A stretch of DNA of 27,787 bases from Firm-04 sp045591925 (GCA_045591925.1 JAZNTW010000042.1:1-27787); one strand, 5' to 3'. Positions 7,411-15,088 are shown, counted from the first letter of the stretch. Notes: generated by a model from the letters alone, not told the origin. Translations and numbers: made by a program.

Positions 7411-8046
7411 TCAAGTTACCGGCAGCGTTTGCGCCTGTGTGATCGTCTCGGAGGCAGTCGTTGTCAGCGATTCATCTGCAATGCGGATGGTCTTGAGCAT
7501 ATCGCGGAACGGCTGCTGATAATACATAAAATTCTCGAACCGGCTCTTGCAGGTCACGAGGTAAACGCGGTCGTCCTTGATGGCAACGGCGGTGATGCAC
7601 TGCATCTGCTGAACCGTTTCGGGGCTGCTGAGGACGTAGGTAAATTCGTAAACCGCGCAGTCCACACCGGAGATATTGACGATTTCCTCTGTAACAAGGT
7701 TAAAATCCTCAACCGCCTGCTGATACTGTGCCTTGACGGTTTCGCCGTAGGACTTGACATCCTGCCCGTAAATGGCAAGCGGTTCGCCGGTGACGATGAT
7801 GGAAGCGTCGTCCTGGACGTAATATTTATCGTAATAGGAGGAAGTTGTCTCGGTAAAACCGACGGGGATATCGAGCGTGATGCGGTCGGGCATTTCGGAC
7901 GGCACAATGACAATGGTTGTCTCCTGCGGCGCGTCGGAGGACTCCTCCGCGGTATCACGATGTTGCCAACTATAGGCAGATATTGCAGCAATCACGACAA
8001 TCAGAACAAACATCGCCGTAATGAGAATGAGCATTTTCTGCTTCAT
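7411..8046 (-). CDS. Membrane-anchored protein, PsbP/DcrB-like fold suspected
   Basis: The protein is 211 aa. A single membrane segment at about residues 5-26 is followed by a Ser/Glu/Asp-rich linker and an extracellular domain. That domain contains IPVGFTETTSSYYDKYYV, then a helix-rich middle, then DCAVYEFTYV and RVYLVTCKSRFENF, ending MLKTIRI. This pattern of a small alpha/beta domain that starts 'P.GF' and ends with a helix plus 'ML.SI..' resembles PsbP/DUF1795-type lipoproteins, but this is inference. The frame is open to 8214, yet the ATG at 8046 has GAAAGGA upstream and begins the membrane segment. It lies just downstream of the rnpB terminator. Confidence 0.75.
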   Translation of the reverse strand: MKQKMLILITAMFVLIVVIAAISAYSWQHRDTAEESSDAPQETTIVIVPSEMPDRITLDIPVGFTETTSSYYDKYYVQDDASIIVTGEPLAIYGQDVKSYGETVKAQYQQAVEDFNLVTEEIVNISGVDCAVYEFTYVLSSPETVQQMQCITAVAIKDDRVYLVTCKSRFENFMYYQQPFRDMLKTIRIADESLTTTASETITQAQTLPVT

Positions 8047-8119
8047 ATGAAATGGTTCCTTTCGAATGATAGCAAGCGGCAGTCTGGCGATTGGAATGGC
8101 AGCCACAAGAAAAAAGATG

Positions 8120-8149
8120 AAAAACCGATGCGTCATCGAGGCGCATCGG
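8120..8149 (-). terminator. rnpB terminator
   Basis: An 8-bp GC-rich stem (8142-8149 with 8125-8132) is followed on the minus strand by five T residues and a second T run. It lies seven bases beyond the predicted 3' end of RNase P RNA. Confidence 0.85.
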
Positions 8150-8156
8150 CATTCGG

Positions 8157-8527
8157 CTGTGACCAGACCTATAAGCCGGGTTCTGTGACTCTGCGCAAAG
8201 CGCAGTGCAGCCATTTATCTAGGCGATTCGTCGCCGAACCGCTCAAGCCGCCTTTGCGAATGATCCGCCGAGCAGACGTTATGACCATGCGCACCAATCA
8301 GCGTTGCATCGGGTAGGGTTTACACAGCAGGACGCTCTCGCGCCCTCTGGTGCGCTCTTACCGCACCTTTCCACCGTTGCCGCAATGAAACATCACGGCT
8401 GTATCATTTCTGTTGCACTTGCCCTAGGGTCGCCCCCGGCTGCCGTTAGCAGTTACCCTGCTCTATGATGCCCGGACTTTCCTCGTAAGCATAAAAAAGC
8501 GCTTCCGCGGCTGCACAATCTGCTCAC
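8157..8527 (-). ncRNA. rnpB: RNase P RNA, bacterial type A
   Basis: This is the catalytic RNA of RNase P, which trims the 5' ends of tRNA precursors. Read on the minus strand it has the hallmark blocks in order: GAGGAAAGTCCGGGC, CAGGGTAACTGCTAACGGC, GACCCTAGGGCAAGTG, CAACAGAAATGATAC, GGTGGAAAGGTGCGGTAAGA, GTAAACCCTACCCG, AGATAAATGGCTGC and ACAGAACCCGGCTTAT. The ends pair to form P1 (TGTGA.CAGA with TCTGGTCACA), which sets the limits to within a few bases. The block set and length of about 370 bases fit type A rather than the Bacillus type B. It has its own promoter and terminator. Confidence 0.97.
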
Positions 8528-8533
8528 ATTCTT

Positions 8534-8562
8534 ATTTTAGCACATTTTACGCCGATTGTCAA
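8534..8562 (-). promoter_or_regulatory. rnpB promoter
   Basis: On the minus strand TTGACA (8557-8562) and TAAAAT (8534-8539) are 17 bases apart. Transcription would start near 8527, which agrees with the 5' strand of helix P1. Confidence 0.85.
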
Positions 8563-8604
8563 GGAAAATCTGCGTGTTGGAGGGAGAAACGGGGCGTACA
8601 TATT

Positions 8605-8890
8605 AAGGATATTTGATTTCGCGCTTTGCGAAGCGCGACGAAGGGGCTCTGCCCCCTCGACCCCCGTCGTCCACAGTGTGCAAAGTAATACTGAACGACC
8701 CTGCAACCTTTTTTGAAAAAAGCCTGACCAAAAACTTTAATTTTGGGCTACATTTACACCATTCCGTCTCATTATCACATAAGCATGGGGTCTGGGGATA
8801 ATATCCCCAGCAGGGGTTTGGGTTGAGTTTGATGTGCAAACTCATAGTGAAACGTGCGCGCTATTCCCATTCTCAATCCGTCGGAGACAC
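8605..8890. repeat. Multi-hairpin dispersed repeat, copy B
   Basis: This copy matches copy A in two blocks (8605-8660 and 8770-8890), with an unrelated middle. The middle shares CCTGCAA, TTTTGGG and CTACATTTACA with copy C. Its hairpins are CGCGCTT/AAGCGCG, AGGGGC/GCCCCCT, CTGGGGAT/ATCCCCAG and GAGTTTG/CAAACTC. The third stem is kept while its loop bases changed from CGAG in copy A to AA/TA-type here. It ends with the 16-base tail at 8875-8890, directly before the hisI promoter. Confidence 0.85.
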
Positions 8891-8904
8891 TCAAACAAAC
8901 CACC

Positions 8905-8933
8905 TTGCAATTTTCGTCAGACTATGTTATAAT
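8905..8933 (+). promoter_or_regulatory. Sigma-A promoter of hisI-hisE
   Basis: TTGCAA (8905-8910) and a perfect TATAAT (8928-8933) are 17 bases apart. The promoter begins 15 bases after the end of repeat copy B, giving a short leader of about 24 bases. Confidence 0.85.
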
Positions 8934-8963
8934 AGAAGAAATTAAGAGGAAAGGAAGCCGCAT

Positions 8964-9314
8964 ATGGTTAAAATAGACCCGAACGATTTAGAGCAATATT
9001 TTCGGAAATCCGAGCTGATTCCGGCAATCTGCTACGAGGTCGATACAAAAACCGTGCTGATGCTTGCCTACATGAACAAGGCGAGCCTCAAGCGCACACT
9101 CGAAACCGGCTACACCTGGTTCTGGAGCCGTTCGAGACAGGAATACTGGAACAAGGGCGCAACATCGGGGCATCTACAAAAGGTCGTGTCCATCTTTGCC
9201 GACTGCGACGACGACACGCTCCTTGTCAACGTCAGACAAACCGGCGTCGCCTGCCACACCGGCGCATACAGCTGCTTTTTCAAGGAATTATATCAGGAGG
9301 AGGACGAAGCATGA
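8964..9314 (+). CDS. hisI: Phosphoribosyl-AMP cyclohydrolase
   Basis: This enzyme opens the purine ring of phosphoribosyl-AMP in the third step of histidine synthesis. The 116-aa protein has the family blocks LMLAYMN, FWSRSRQEYWNKGATSGH and DCDDDTLLVNVRQTGVACHTG, which carry the metal-binding Asp and Cys residues. The ATG at 8964 follows GAAAGGA. Its stop overlaps the hisE start (ATGA), so the two are translationally coupled. In many bacteria hisI and hisE are fused; here they are separate genes. No other his biosynthesis gene is in the window. Confidence 0.97.
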   Translation: MVKIDPNDLEQYFRKSELIPAICYEVDTKTVLMLAYMNKASLKRTLETGYTWFWSRSRQEYWNKGATSGHLQKVVSIFADCDDDTLLVNVRQTGVACHTGAYSCFFKELYQEEDEA

Positions 9315-9649
9315 ACGTCTACAGAGAAATTTTTGAGGTCATCAAGGCGCGCAAGGCAGCCTACGAGGCAGGTCAAGCGCAAGAAAATTCATATACCGCC
9401 TACCTGTTCGACAAGGGCGTGGACAAAATCTGCAAAAAGGTCGGCGAGGAAGCGACCGAAGCAGTCATCGCCGCAAAAAACGGCGATAATGACGAGCTGA
9501 AGAACGAAATCAACGATTTGCTGTATCACATCATGGTGCTTGCCGCAAATCAGGGGCTTGATTGGGCAGAGGTCGAGGAGGTTCTCAACCAGCGCAACGA
9601 GAAAATCGGTAACCTCAAACAGTTCCATCAGGTCGATAAGAACACCTGA
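9311..9649 (+). CDS. hisE: Phosphoribosyl-ATP pyrophosphatase
   Basis: This enzyme removes pyrophosphate from phosphoribosyl-ATP in the second step of histidine synthesis. It is an all-alpha MazG-fold protein of 112 aa. The signature is visible as KVGEEATEAVIAAKN followed by EINDLLYHIMVLAANQGLDW, with the metal-binding acidic residues of the family. It overlaps hisI by four bases and shares its promoter. A small insertion-like stretch, AYEAGQAQENSY, precedes the active-site helix and is usual for the family. Confidence 0.97.
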   Translation: MNVYREIFEVIKARKAAYEAGQAQENSYTAYLFDKGVDKICKKVGEEATEAVIAAKNGDNDELKNEINDLLYHIMVLAANQGLDWAEVEEVLNQRNEKIGNLKQFHQVDKNT

Positions 9650-9723
9650 TTCCCGTGCAAGATTATTGTATTTTCGTTCCCACATACCCGTCCGCGCAAG
9701 CTCCGCACCACAACCGGCAATCA

Positions 9724-9754
9724 CAGCCGCGTGAACCGAAAAATCACGCGGCTG
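9724..9754. terminator. Hairpin between hisE and the GNAT gene
   Basis: A perfect 11-bp stem (9724-9734 with 9744-9754) has a 9-base A-rich loop. The downstream T stretch is poor (CGAATATTT), so it may be a weak terminator or an mRNA-processing or stability hairpin. Confidence 0.55.
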
Positions 9755-9781
9755 CGAATATTTAATGAGAGGTGAGACACA

Positions 9782-10264
9782 ATGACCATCATCCCGGCAC
9801 AGCCTGCGGATTTTGAAACCGTCCGGCACATCACGCATCAAACCATCCGCACGGTGTATCCGCATTATTATCCCCAAGGGGCGGTGGATTTTTTTCTTGC
9901 GCATCACAATGACGATGCGATTCGAACAGACATTGCAGAAAACCGCGTATTTTTGTGCATTTCGGATTCGGGTGAAGCAGTCGGAACGGTTACTGTGCAT
10001 AGAAATGATATCGGACGATTGTTTGTGTTGTCGGAGCATCAGGGGCATGGATACGGCGGTGCATTGCTCGATTTTGCGGAGAATGTTGTCGCAAGGGATT
10101 ACGATTCCGCAATATTATCCGTATCATTTTCCGCAAAAGCGATTTACCTCAAACGCGGTTATCGGTTTGTCTCATGGCAGACGATTCAGACGGAAAACGG
10201 CGATTTTCTGTGCTTTGACGAGATGTCGCGTGAGTTGAAGCCGAATCCTGCTCAGCAAAATTAA
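9782..10264 (+). CDS. GNAT-family N-acetyltransferase
   Basis: Such proteins move an acetyl group from acetyl-CoA to an amine. The substrate is unknown. The 160-aa protein has the GNAT acetyl-CoA site at residues 81-97 (LFVLSEHQGHGYGGALL, the Q-x-x-G-x-G/A motif) and the C-terminal Tyr block AIYLKRGYRF. The start at 9782 is preceded by GAGAGGTGAG. It lies 132 bases after hisE, behind a hairpin, and has no clear promoter of its own, so it may be read from the hisIE transcript. Confidence 0.9.
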   Translation: MTIIPAQPADFETVRHITHQTIRTVYPHYYPQGAVDFFLAHHNDDAIRTDIAENRVFLCISDSGEAVGTVTVHRNDIGRLFVLSEHQGHGYGGALLDFAENVVARDYDSAILSVSFSAKAIYLKRGYRFVSWQTIQTENGDFLCFDEMSRELKPNPAQQN

Positions 10265-10570
10265 AGCAGTATACGACCATATGTCATTATCATAACTTGC
10301 ATATCTTGCGATTTTGGTTTGATAATATTGCCTATAAATTTTCGTGTTTCATGTACCAACGTCACAACCAATTCGCAATCGGCAAACACCGCGCCAGATT
10401 TGCAAAATCATATTGCCGCATGATAATACGATTTCGCAAGATTACTCGCGACATTTTCAAGGACGAACTATATAATTGTAATATCTTGCCATCGGAAACA
10501 TCGACGAATGATTATCATAATTCACCACACTTTGCAGATTGAACCGACCCCGAAGTAAAGGAGGCAACCC
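10265..10570. other. AT-rich gene-free interval
   Basis: This 306-base stretch is AT-rich and clearly different in composition from its neighbours. An 81-codon frame at 10297-10542 starts at TTG without a ribosome site and looks like chance. The only element I can support is a weak promoter at 10448-10476. No terminator hairpin for the GNAT gene is evident. Confidence 0.6.
10448..10476 (+). promoter_or_regulatory. Possible ligA promoter
   Basis: A perfect -10 box TATAAT (10471-10476) is preceded at 17 bases by GCGACA (10448-10453), which matches four of six bases of TTGACA. The start would be about 90 bases before ligA. Confidence 0.5.
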
Positions 10571-12568
10571 ATGACGAAAAACGAAGCAAAATCGCGCATT
10601 CTCACGCTAACAGACGAGCTGCTGCAAATGGCGCACGCCTACTACGACCTTGACGCACCAACCGCCGAGGACTACGAGTACGACATGAAAATGCAGGAGC
10701 TGCGCGATTTAGAAGCTGAATTTCCGGAGTTTCTTGCGCCGGATTCCCCCACGCAGCGCGTACAGGGCAAGGCGTCCGGAAAATTTGAAAAGGTCACGCA
10801 CACCGTCCAAATGGCAAGCCTACAGGACGTTTTTTCGTTCGAGGAGGTTGCTGCTTTTGTCGAGCGCGTGGCGAAAACCGTTGAAAATCCGACCTTCACG
10901 GTCGAGCCAAAAATAGACGGGCTTTCGGCATCCCTCGAATACGAAAACGGCGTATTTACGCGCGGTTCGACACGCGGTGATGGCTATATCGGTGAGAACG
11001 TGACCGCCAATCTGAAGACCATCCGCAGCATTCCGCTGAAGCTCGACGGCGCGCCGTCCACCCTCGAAGTCCGCGGCGAGGTCTATATGTCGCGCGCGTC
11101 GTTTGAGCGACTCTCGGCGCAGCAGGAAGCCGCCGGCGAGGCGCTTTTCCGCAATCCGCGCAACGCCGCCGCAGGGTCGCTGCGCCAGAAAGATTCCGCA
11201 GTCACGGCAGCGCGCCGCCTCGACATTTTCGTTTTCAACATCCAGCGCATCGACGGCGAAACGTTCACAGCGCATTCGCAGTCGCTCGACCGCCTCAAAG
11301 CGCTCGGCTTCCCCGTCATCCCTTACGAAATCTGTCCGGCTGATGCTGAGAAAATCCGCGCAGCTATTGAGAAAATCGGTGCAATGCGCGGCGATCTGCC
11401 CTACGACATTGACGGAGTTGTCATCAAAACCGACAGCCTCTCCGCGCGCGATCAGCTCGGTTCAACCGCAAAATACCCCAAATGGGCGGTCGCATACAAG
11501 TTCCCACCGGAAGAAAAAGTGACAAAATTGCGATCTATCGAAATTCAGGTCGGTCGAACAGGCGTTCTGACCCCGGTTGCTGTTTTTGACCCAATTTTGC
11601 TCGCAGGTACGAGCGTTTCACGTGCCGTTCTGCATAATCAGCAATATATTACAGAAAAAGACATCCGTGTTGGCGATATGATTCGGGTTCGCAAGGCCGG
11701 CGACATCATTCCGGAGGTACTCGCGTCCGAGTCGCACGAGCCTGACGCGCTCCCCTATCAAATCCCGAAGAGCTGTCCGGTCTGCGGCAGTGCAACGACA
11801 ACCGATGGTGATGCGGCTGCGGTGCGTTGCTTCAATCCGGCTTGTCCGGCACAAATTTTTCGTGCAATCGTCCATTTTTCGTCAAAAAGCGGCATGAACA
11901 TCGACGGTCTCGGACCAGCGATTGTGCAGCAGCTTTTGGATGAGCAGAAAATTGCATCCCCTGCCGATTTATACGCGCTGACCAAAGAACAGCTTTTGAG
12001 CCTCGATGGCTTCAAAGAAAAGTCCGCAGAAAATCTGCTCGCGGCGATTGAACACTCTAAATCACAGCCGCTTGACCGCGTCATCGCGGCGCTCGGTATC
12101 CGCAATATCGGACAAACTGCCGCTGGATTGCTCTGTGACCATTTTGGCTCATTGGATGCGATTCGTCAAGCGAAAACGGAGGATATTGCTGCGATTGATG
12201 GCTTCGGAGACATCATGGCAGAATCCGTTGCTGAGGCTTGTTCACAGCCCGATTTCAATGCGCTGCTTGATGCCCTGCTCGCACACGGTGTGAAGATGGA
12301 ATACACAAAGAAAAACATCGAAAGTGCGCGATTTTCGGGTATGACTTTTGTGCTGACAGGTACGCTTCCGACCATGAAACGAGACGATGCAAAGGCGCTT
12401 ATTGAGTCAAATGGCGGCAAGGTTTCGGGCTCTGTCTCGAAAAAAACGAGCGTGGTTGTCGCAGGCGAGGATGCCGGCAGCAAGCTAACCAAAGCGGAAT
12501 CACTCGGCATCGAAATCATCGACGAAGCGGAACTGCTCCGTCGCTGCAACGCGGAGGAATCAACATGA
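10571..12568 (+). CDS. ligA: NAD-dependent DNA ligase
   Basis: LigA seals nicks in replication and repair using NAD. The 665-aa protein shows the full domain order: an N-terminal NAD-binding Ia domain, the adenylation domain with the nucleophile Lys114 in KIDG, GSTRGDGYIGENVT and VRGEVYM, an OB fold, a four-Cys zinc finger (C402, C405, C420, C425), helix-hairpin-helix repeats, and a C-terminal BRCT domain from about residue 588 (FVLTGTLPTMKR). The ATG at 10571 has AAAGGAGG upstream. Its stop overlaps the start of the next gene (ATGA). Confidence 0.98.
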   Translation: MTKNEAKSRILTLTDELLQMAHAYYDLDAPTAEDYEYDMKMQELRDLEAEFPEFLAPDSPTQRVQGKASGKFEKVTHTVQMASLQDVFSFEEVAAFVERVAKTVENPTFTVEPKIDGLSASLEYENGVFTRGSTRGDGYIGENVTANLKTIRSIPLKLDGAPSTLEVRGEVYMSRASFERLSAQQEAAGEALFRNPRNAAAGSLRQKDSAVTAARRLDIFVFNIQRIDGETFTAHSQSLDRLKALGFPVIPYEICPADAEKIRAAIEKIGAMRGDLPYDIDGVVIKTDSLSARDQLGSTAKYPKWAVAYKFPPEEKVTKLRSIEIQVGRTGVLTPVAVFDPILLAGTSVSRAVLHNQQYITEKDIRVGDMIRVRKAGDIIPEVLASESHEPDALPYQIPKSCPVCGSATTTDGDAAAVRCFNPACPAQIFRAIVHFSSKSGMNIDGLGPAIVQQLLDEQKIASPADLYALTKEQLLSLDGFKEKSAENLLAAIEHSKSQPLDRVIAALGIRNIGQTAAGLLCDHFGSLDAIRQAKTEDIAAIDGFGDIMAESVAEACSQPDFNALLDALLAHGVKMEYTKKNIESARFSGMTFVLTGTLPTMKRDDAKALIESNGGKVSGSVSKKTSVVVAGEDAGSKLTKAESLGIEIIDEAELLRRCNAEEST

Positions 12569-12909
12569 ACATACAAATTTTCGGCAAATCCAAGTGCTTC
12601 GATACCAAGAAAGCGGAGCGATTTTTCAAGGAACGAGGCGTAAAGTTTCAAAGCATCGACCTGCCCGACAAGGGCATGAGCAAGCGCGAACTGGAGAGCG
12701 TCATCCGCGCAGTCGGCGGTATTGAAAAGCTCGTAAATACGAAGGATCCGGACTACGCGCTCTGGGAGCATCTTTTGCCTGATGCGCAGCGTGATATGCT
12801 GCTTGAGACACCCGAAATGCTTCGCACGCCAATCGTCCGAAACGGTCGAAAAGCGACCGTCGGTGAGGCGACCCTCACATGGAAAGCGTGGATCGCTGAG
12901 GAATCCTGA
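12565..12909 (+). CDS. ArsC/Spx-family thioredoxin-fold protein
   Basis: The 114-aa protein belongs to the ArsC/Spx/YffB group: a short beta strand, then GKSKCFDTKKAERFFKERG with a single cysteine at residue 11, and later LRTPIVRNG, the cis-Pro block of the fold. It has one Cys at the N-terminal site rather than the CxxC of Spx, so it is nearer YffB-like or ArsC-like reductases. It does not have the extra Arg triad region that I could match to true arsenate reductases. It overlaps ligA by four bases, so the two are coupled. Its function is not fixed by context; no arsenic genes are nearby. Confidence 0.85.
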   Translation: MNIQIFGKSKCFDTKKAERFFKERGVKFQSIDLPDKGMSKRELESVIRAVGGIEKLVNTKDPDYALWEHLLPDAQRDMLLETPEMLRTPIVRNGRKATVGEATLTWKAWIAEES

Positions 12910-12910
12910 C

Positions 12911-13153
12911 TCAGCCAATGTAAATTGTGTAGACATCTTCGGTGCTATCGGTAGTTGTCTGTTCGATTGAAAAATCTACTGCAAGTGTACGCAGGGCAGT
13001 CACGATTTCCTCGAAACACCCTTGAATCTTCGTCAATGACGGCGTGTGTACCGTGATATATGTGGCAGATTTTGGCGTGTCAATGACCCCCGGTTTGTCG
13101 CTTGTTGCCCATAGAATCGCGCATATTGCCGCAATAAACAACAGTTTTTTCAT
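12911..13153 (-). CDS. Small exported or membrane-anchored protein, 80 aa
   Basis: The protein starts MKKLLFIAAICAILWATS, a Lys-Lys then hydrophobic segment typical of a signal peptide or N-terminal anchor. The remaining 60 residues hold a predicted strand YITVHTP, a helix-like TKIQGCFEEIVTALRTLA with one Cys, a strand VDFSIEQT and a C-terminal strand VYTIYIG, suggesting a small alpha/beta domain. AGAGAGGA stands upstream of the ATG at 13153. It converges with the ArsC-like gene with one base between the stops. I do not recognise the family. Confidence 0.65.
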   Translation of the reverse strand: MKKLLFIAAICAILWATSDKPGVIDTPKSATYITVHTPSLTKIQGCFEEIVTALRTLAVDFSIEQTTTDSTEDVYTIYIG

Positions 13154-13263
13154 CAGACTTGTCCTCTCTTTTTCATTTTATATGGTATCGTATGCCGCAA
13201 GCACGAATTTTATTCCCAAATATGATGTAAAAATTGGATCGCATTCAGGAACTGCAATTTAAA

Positions 13264-13315
13264 TTTTCACTTTATTGCTCTCGTTTCATAGATTAAAGCT
13301 ATGATTTAAGTGAAA
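13264..13315. other. Nested palindrome
   Basis: An outer inverted repeat (TTTTCACTT with AAGTGAAA) encloses an inner hairpin (TCATAG with CTATGA). It lies in a gene-free stretch (13154-13726) and may be a remnant of a mobile or regulatory element. No T run follows. Confidence 0.45.
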
Positions 13316-13357
13316 TTATGCCGCATTGTTTTCTTGCTGCGCATATGCAGCCAATAA

Positions 13358-13425
13358 AAACGGAGTCTGTACCTGCAGGCTCTGTTTTATTTCTTATATT
13401 AGGATTATTTTGCTAGCCGCATTTC
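13358..13425 (-). repeat. Terminator-like repeat, copy 1
   Basis: The pattern is a hairpin (AAACGGAGTCTG with CAGGCTCTGTTT), then TTATATTAGGATTATTTTGCTAGCCGCATTTC-type sequence shared with copy 2 at 13546-13616. Read on the minus strand the hairpin is followed by TTTTTATT and so looks like an intrinsic terminator. Before it a short frame ends RIEMRLAK then a stop. It may be the 3' end of a lost gene or of a small RNA. Confidence 0.6.
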
Positions 13426-13545
13426 GATTCGAAATTTGAGGCGACGGGTACGTAATTATGCTCATTTGTTGCAGTTTACTATTATACAATTCATTATCGG
13501 CAGGTATTCCAAATTGGTAGGAAATTACGCCGAGTGTTATATCAT

Positions 13546-13616
13546 AAAACACGGAGTCTGAATCACCAGACTCCGTGTTGATTATTATATTAGGAATATT
13601 TTGCTAGCTGTATTTC
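13546..13616 (-). repeat. Terminator-like repeat, copy 2
   Basis: A perfect hairpin (ACACGGAGTCTG with CAGACTCCGTGT) is joined to the same trailing sequence as copy 1, including TATTAGGA, TATTTTGCTAGC and ATTTC. On the minus strand a TTTTATG stretch follows the hairpin. The equivalent short frame ends LEIQLAKYS then a stop. Compared with copy 1 the stem bases differ but pairing is kept. Confidence 0.6.
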
Positions 13617-13726
13617 AAGTATACATTTCGCTCGTTGTTATACACAATATCGGGTCAGACGTGTCCGCAGTGAGGGGCAAAACGGTAAGCAATCACCAAA
13701 ATCAAATTCCATCGAAGATCGTTCCA

Positions 13727-14424
13727 TCACTGAATTTCGTTGACGAAATCTGCAATCAACGAGCCGCATTCATCGGGCTTTTGCAGATAAATAAGATGCT
13801 CTCCGGGAACACAGATAACCTCGCAGTTTCCCATTTTTTCTGCGTATAGGTCGATGATATTCTACCGCATCGTTTCAAGCTCAGCAAGTATTTCTTGGGC
13901 TTCCGGATTGTCCGCGGTATAATTCGTGGGACGTTTGGGGATGTCCAGATCATTGAATTCAATTTGTCTGTTGATCCACTCGTTTGATTCGTTCAGGTCA
14001 TCTGCGGTTTGCTTTCCCCAGCTTGCACAGATATAGAGTTTCGTGATATCATTTGTAATGATATTGCGGAATGCTTTTTGTACATTTTCTGCAAGCAGAC
14101 TGTCTTCGGATACAGGTGCAATCGAATCGAGTGCCAGCAAGGTCAGCGCATCCCCAAGTACCTGCTCCTCCTCGGTAAAGCAATCGGGATACCGATGAAA
14201 ATATTCGCGCAAAATATATCTGCGAAGCCAAGTTTCACCAAAAATGAAAATATCTTGTCATCCCCACCGACTTCAAAGGGCTGTGAGCCATCTACGAACA
14301 CGATCCCCTCGATTTCCTCCGGATATTTGCTTGACCACCTGTTTGCATATGCGCCGCCGATTGAGTGTGCCATCAAAACATACGTTGCTTGAATCTCTGC
14401 TTTCTGTATTGTAAATTCGTTCAA
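13727..14424 (-). pseudogene. Alpha/beta hydrolase pseudogene
   Basis: Three pieces of one hydrolase can be read. The first (14424 down to about 14230) holds the nucleophile elbow AHSIGGAYA and IEGIVFVDGSQPF. A one-base deletion near 14228 shifts the frame to YILREYFHRYPDCFTEEEQ and onward to LAELETMR. A TAG at 13862-13864 interrupts that frame, which then continues IIDLYAEKMGNCEVICVPGEH, with the catalytic His in PGEHLIYLQKP, and ends at 13727. The N-terminal third is missing; a stop lies just upstream and the sequence there serves as the promoter of the next gene. Truncation plus frameshift plus nonsense codon makes it a pseudogene. Confidence 0.88.
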
Positions 14425-14437
14425 AACGTGCTATAAT
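14409..14437 (+). promoter_or_regulatory. Promoter of the DUF998-like gene
   Basis: TTGTAA (14409-14414) and a perfect TATAAT (14432-14437) are 17 bases apart. The promoter overlaps the truncated 5' end of the hydrolase pseudogene on the other strand. Confidence 0.75.
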
Positions 14438-14477
14438 ATGGAAACCGGATTCAAAAATAATTTGGGAGTGACAGTAT

Positions 14478-15074
14478 ATGAAGCATATCACAAAAAGAAT
14501 TCCGCTGATCTGCGGCATATTATTTCTGCTTACAACGGTCATTTCGGTTGCCGCGGCTTGGACATCGGGCGTTCATCTATATGATTTGAGCATTACCTTT
14601 TCGGCGTATGTCGGCTTGCAGCATTCTACATCTATATTGTACTTCTGCACAACTGTCATCATCGTTGCACTGATGATTCTTTATATGATAAAGGAAAAGC
14701 TCCCTCTCGCCAAAAAAATCATATATTCGCTGACTTTGTTCTGTATCTTCGGAACGGCATTCTTTCCATTCAACACATTCAGCCGGAACCCTACGCCATT
14801 GACCATCAATCTGCACAATTATTTTGCAATCGCACTGATGCTTTTCACCACGACAGCCTTTATCATCTCCGCGCTTACTTCCAAGCAAAATAAGCTGCTG
14901 CGTGGCTTTTCACTGTTTTCCATTGGCTATGCGATTGCCTTTATCGTATGCTTCTTCATGGCCGTCAGGGCGATGTTTCAGACAATCTTCATCTGGGAGA
15001 ATCTCTTTATCGTCCTGTTGCTTTTGGAGTTTCATACAGAGCAATATCGCACCAAAAATACAACCGCGAATTGA
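14478..15074 (+). CDS. Multi-pass membrane protein, DUF998-like
   Basis: The 198-aa protein has about six hydrophobic segments (roughly residues 8-28, 52-70, 82-98, 112-133, 143-166 and 170-187) joined by short charged loops. The third segment ends AFFPFNTFSRNP followed by NLHNYFAIALM. A Phe-Pro then a His in the next helix is the pattern I associate with DUF998 membrane proteins. The family has no settled function. The ATG at 14478 follows GGGAGTG. It stands alone with its own promoter and terminator. Confidence 0.8.
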   Translation: MKHITKRIPLICGILFLLTTVISVAAAWTSGVHLYDLSITFSAYVGLQHSTSILYFCTTVIIVALMILYMIKEKLPLAKKIIYSLTLFCIFGTAFFPFNTFSRNPTPLTINLHNYFAIALMLFTTTAFIISALTSKQNKLLRGFSLFSIGYAIAFIVCFFMAVRAMFQTIFIWENLFIVLLLLEFHTEQYRTKNTTAN

Positions 15075-15088
15075 ATCGTAAATGAACA

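Noticed and set aside
10297..10542. 81-codon frame before ligA
   Set aside because: It starts at TTG without a ribosome site, lies in AT-rich sequence, and contains the probable ligA promoter.
13262..13726. CRISPR array from the two spaced repeats
   Set aside because: There are only two copies of a 70-base unit with terminator-type hairpins, no regular spacers and no cas genes.
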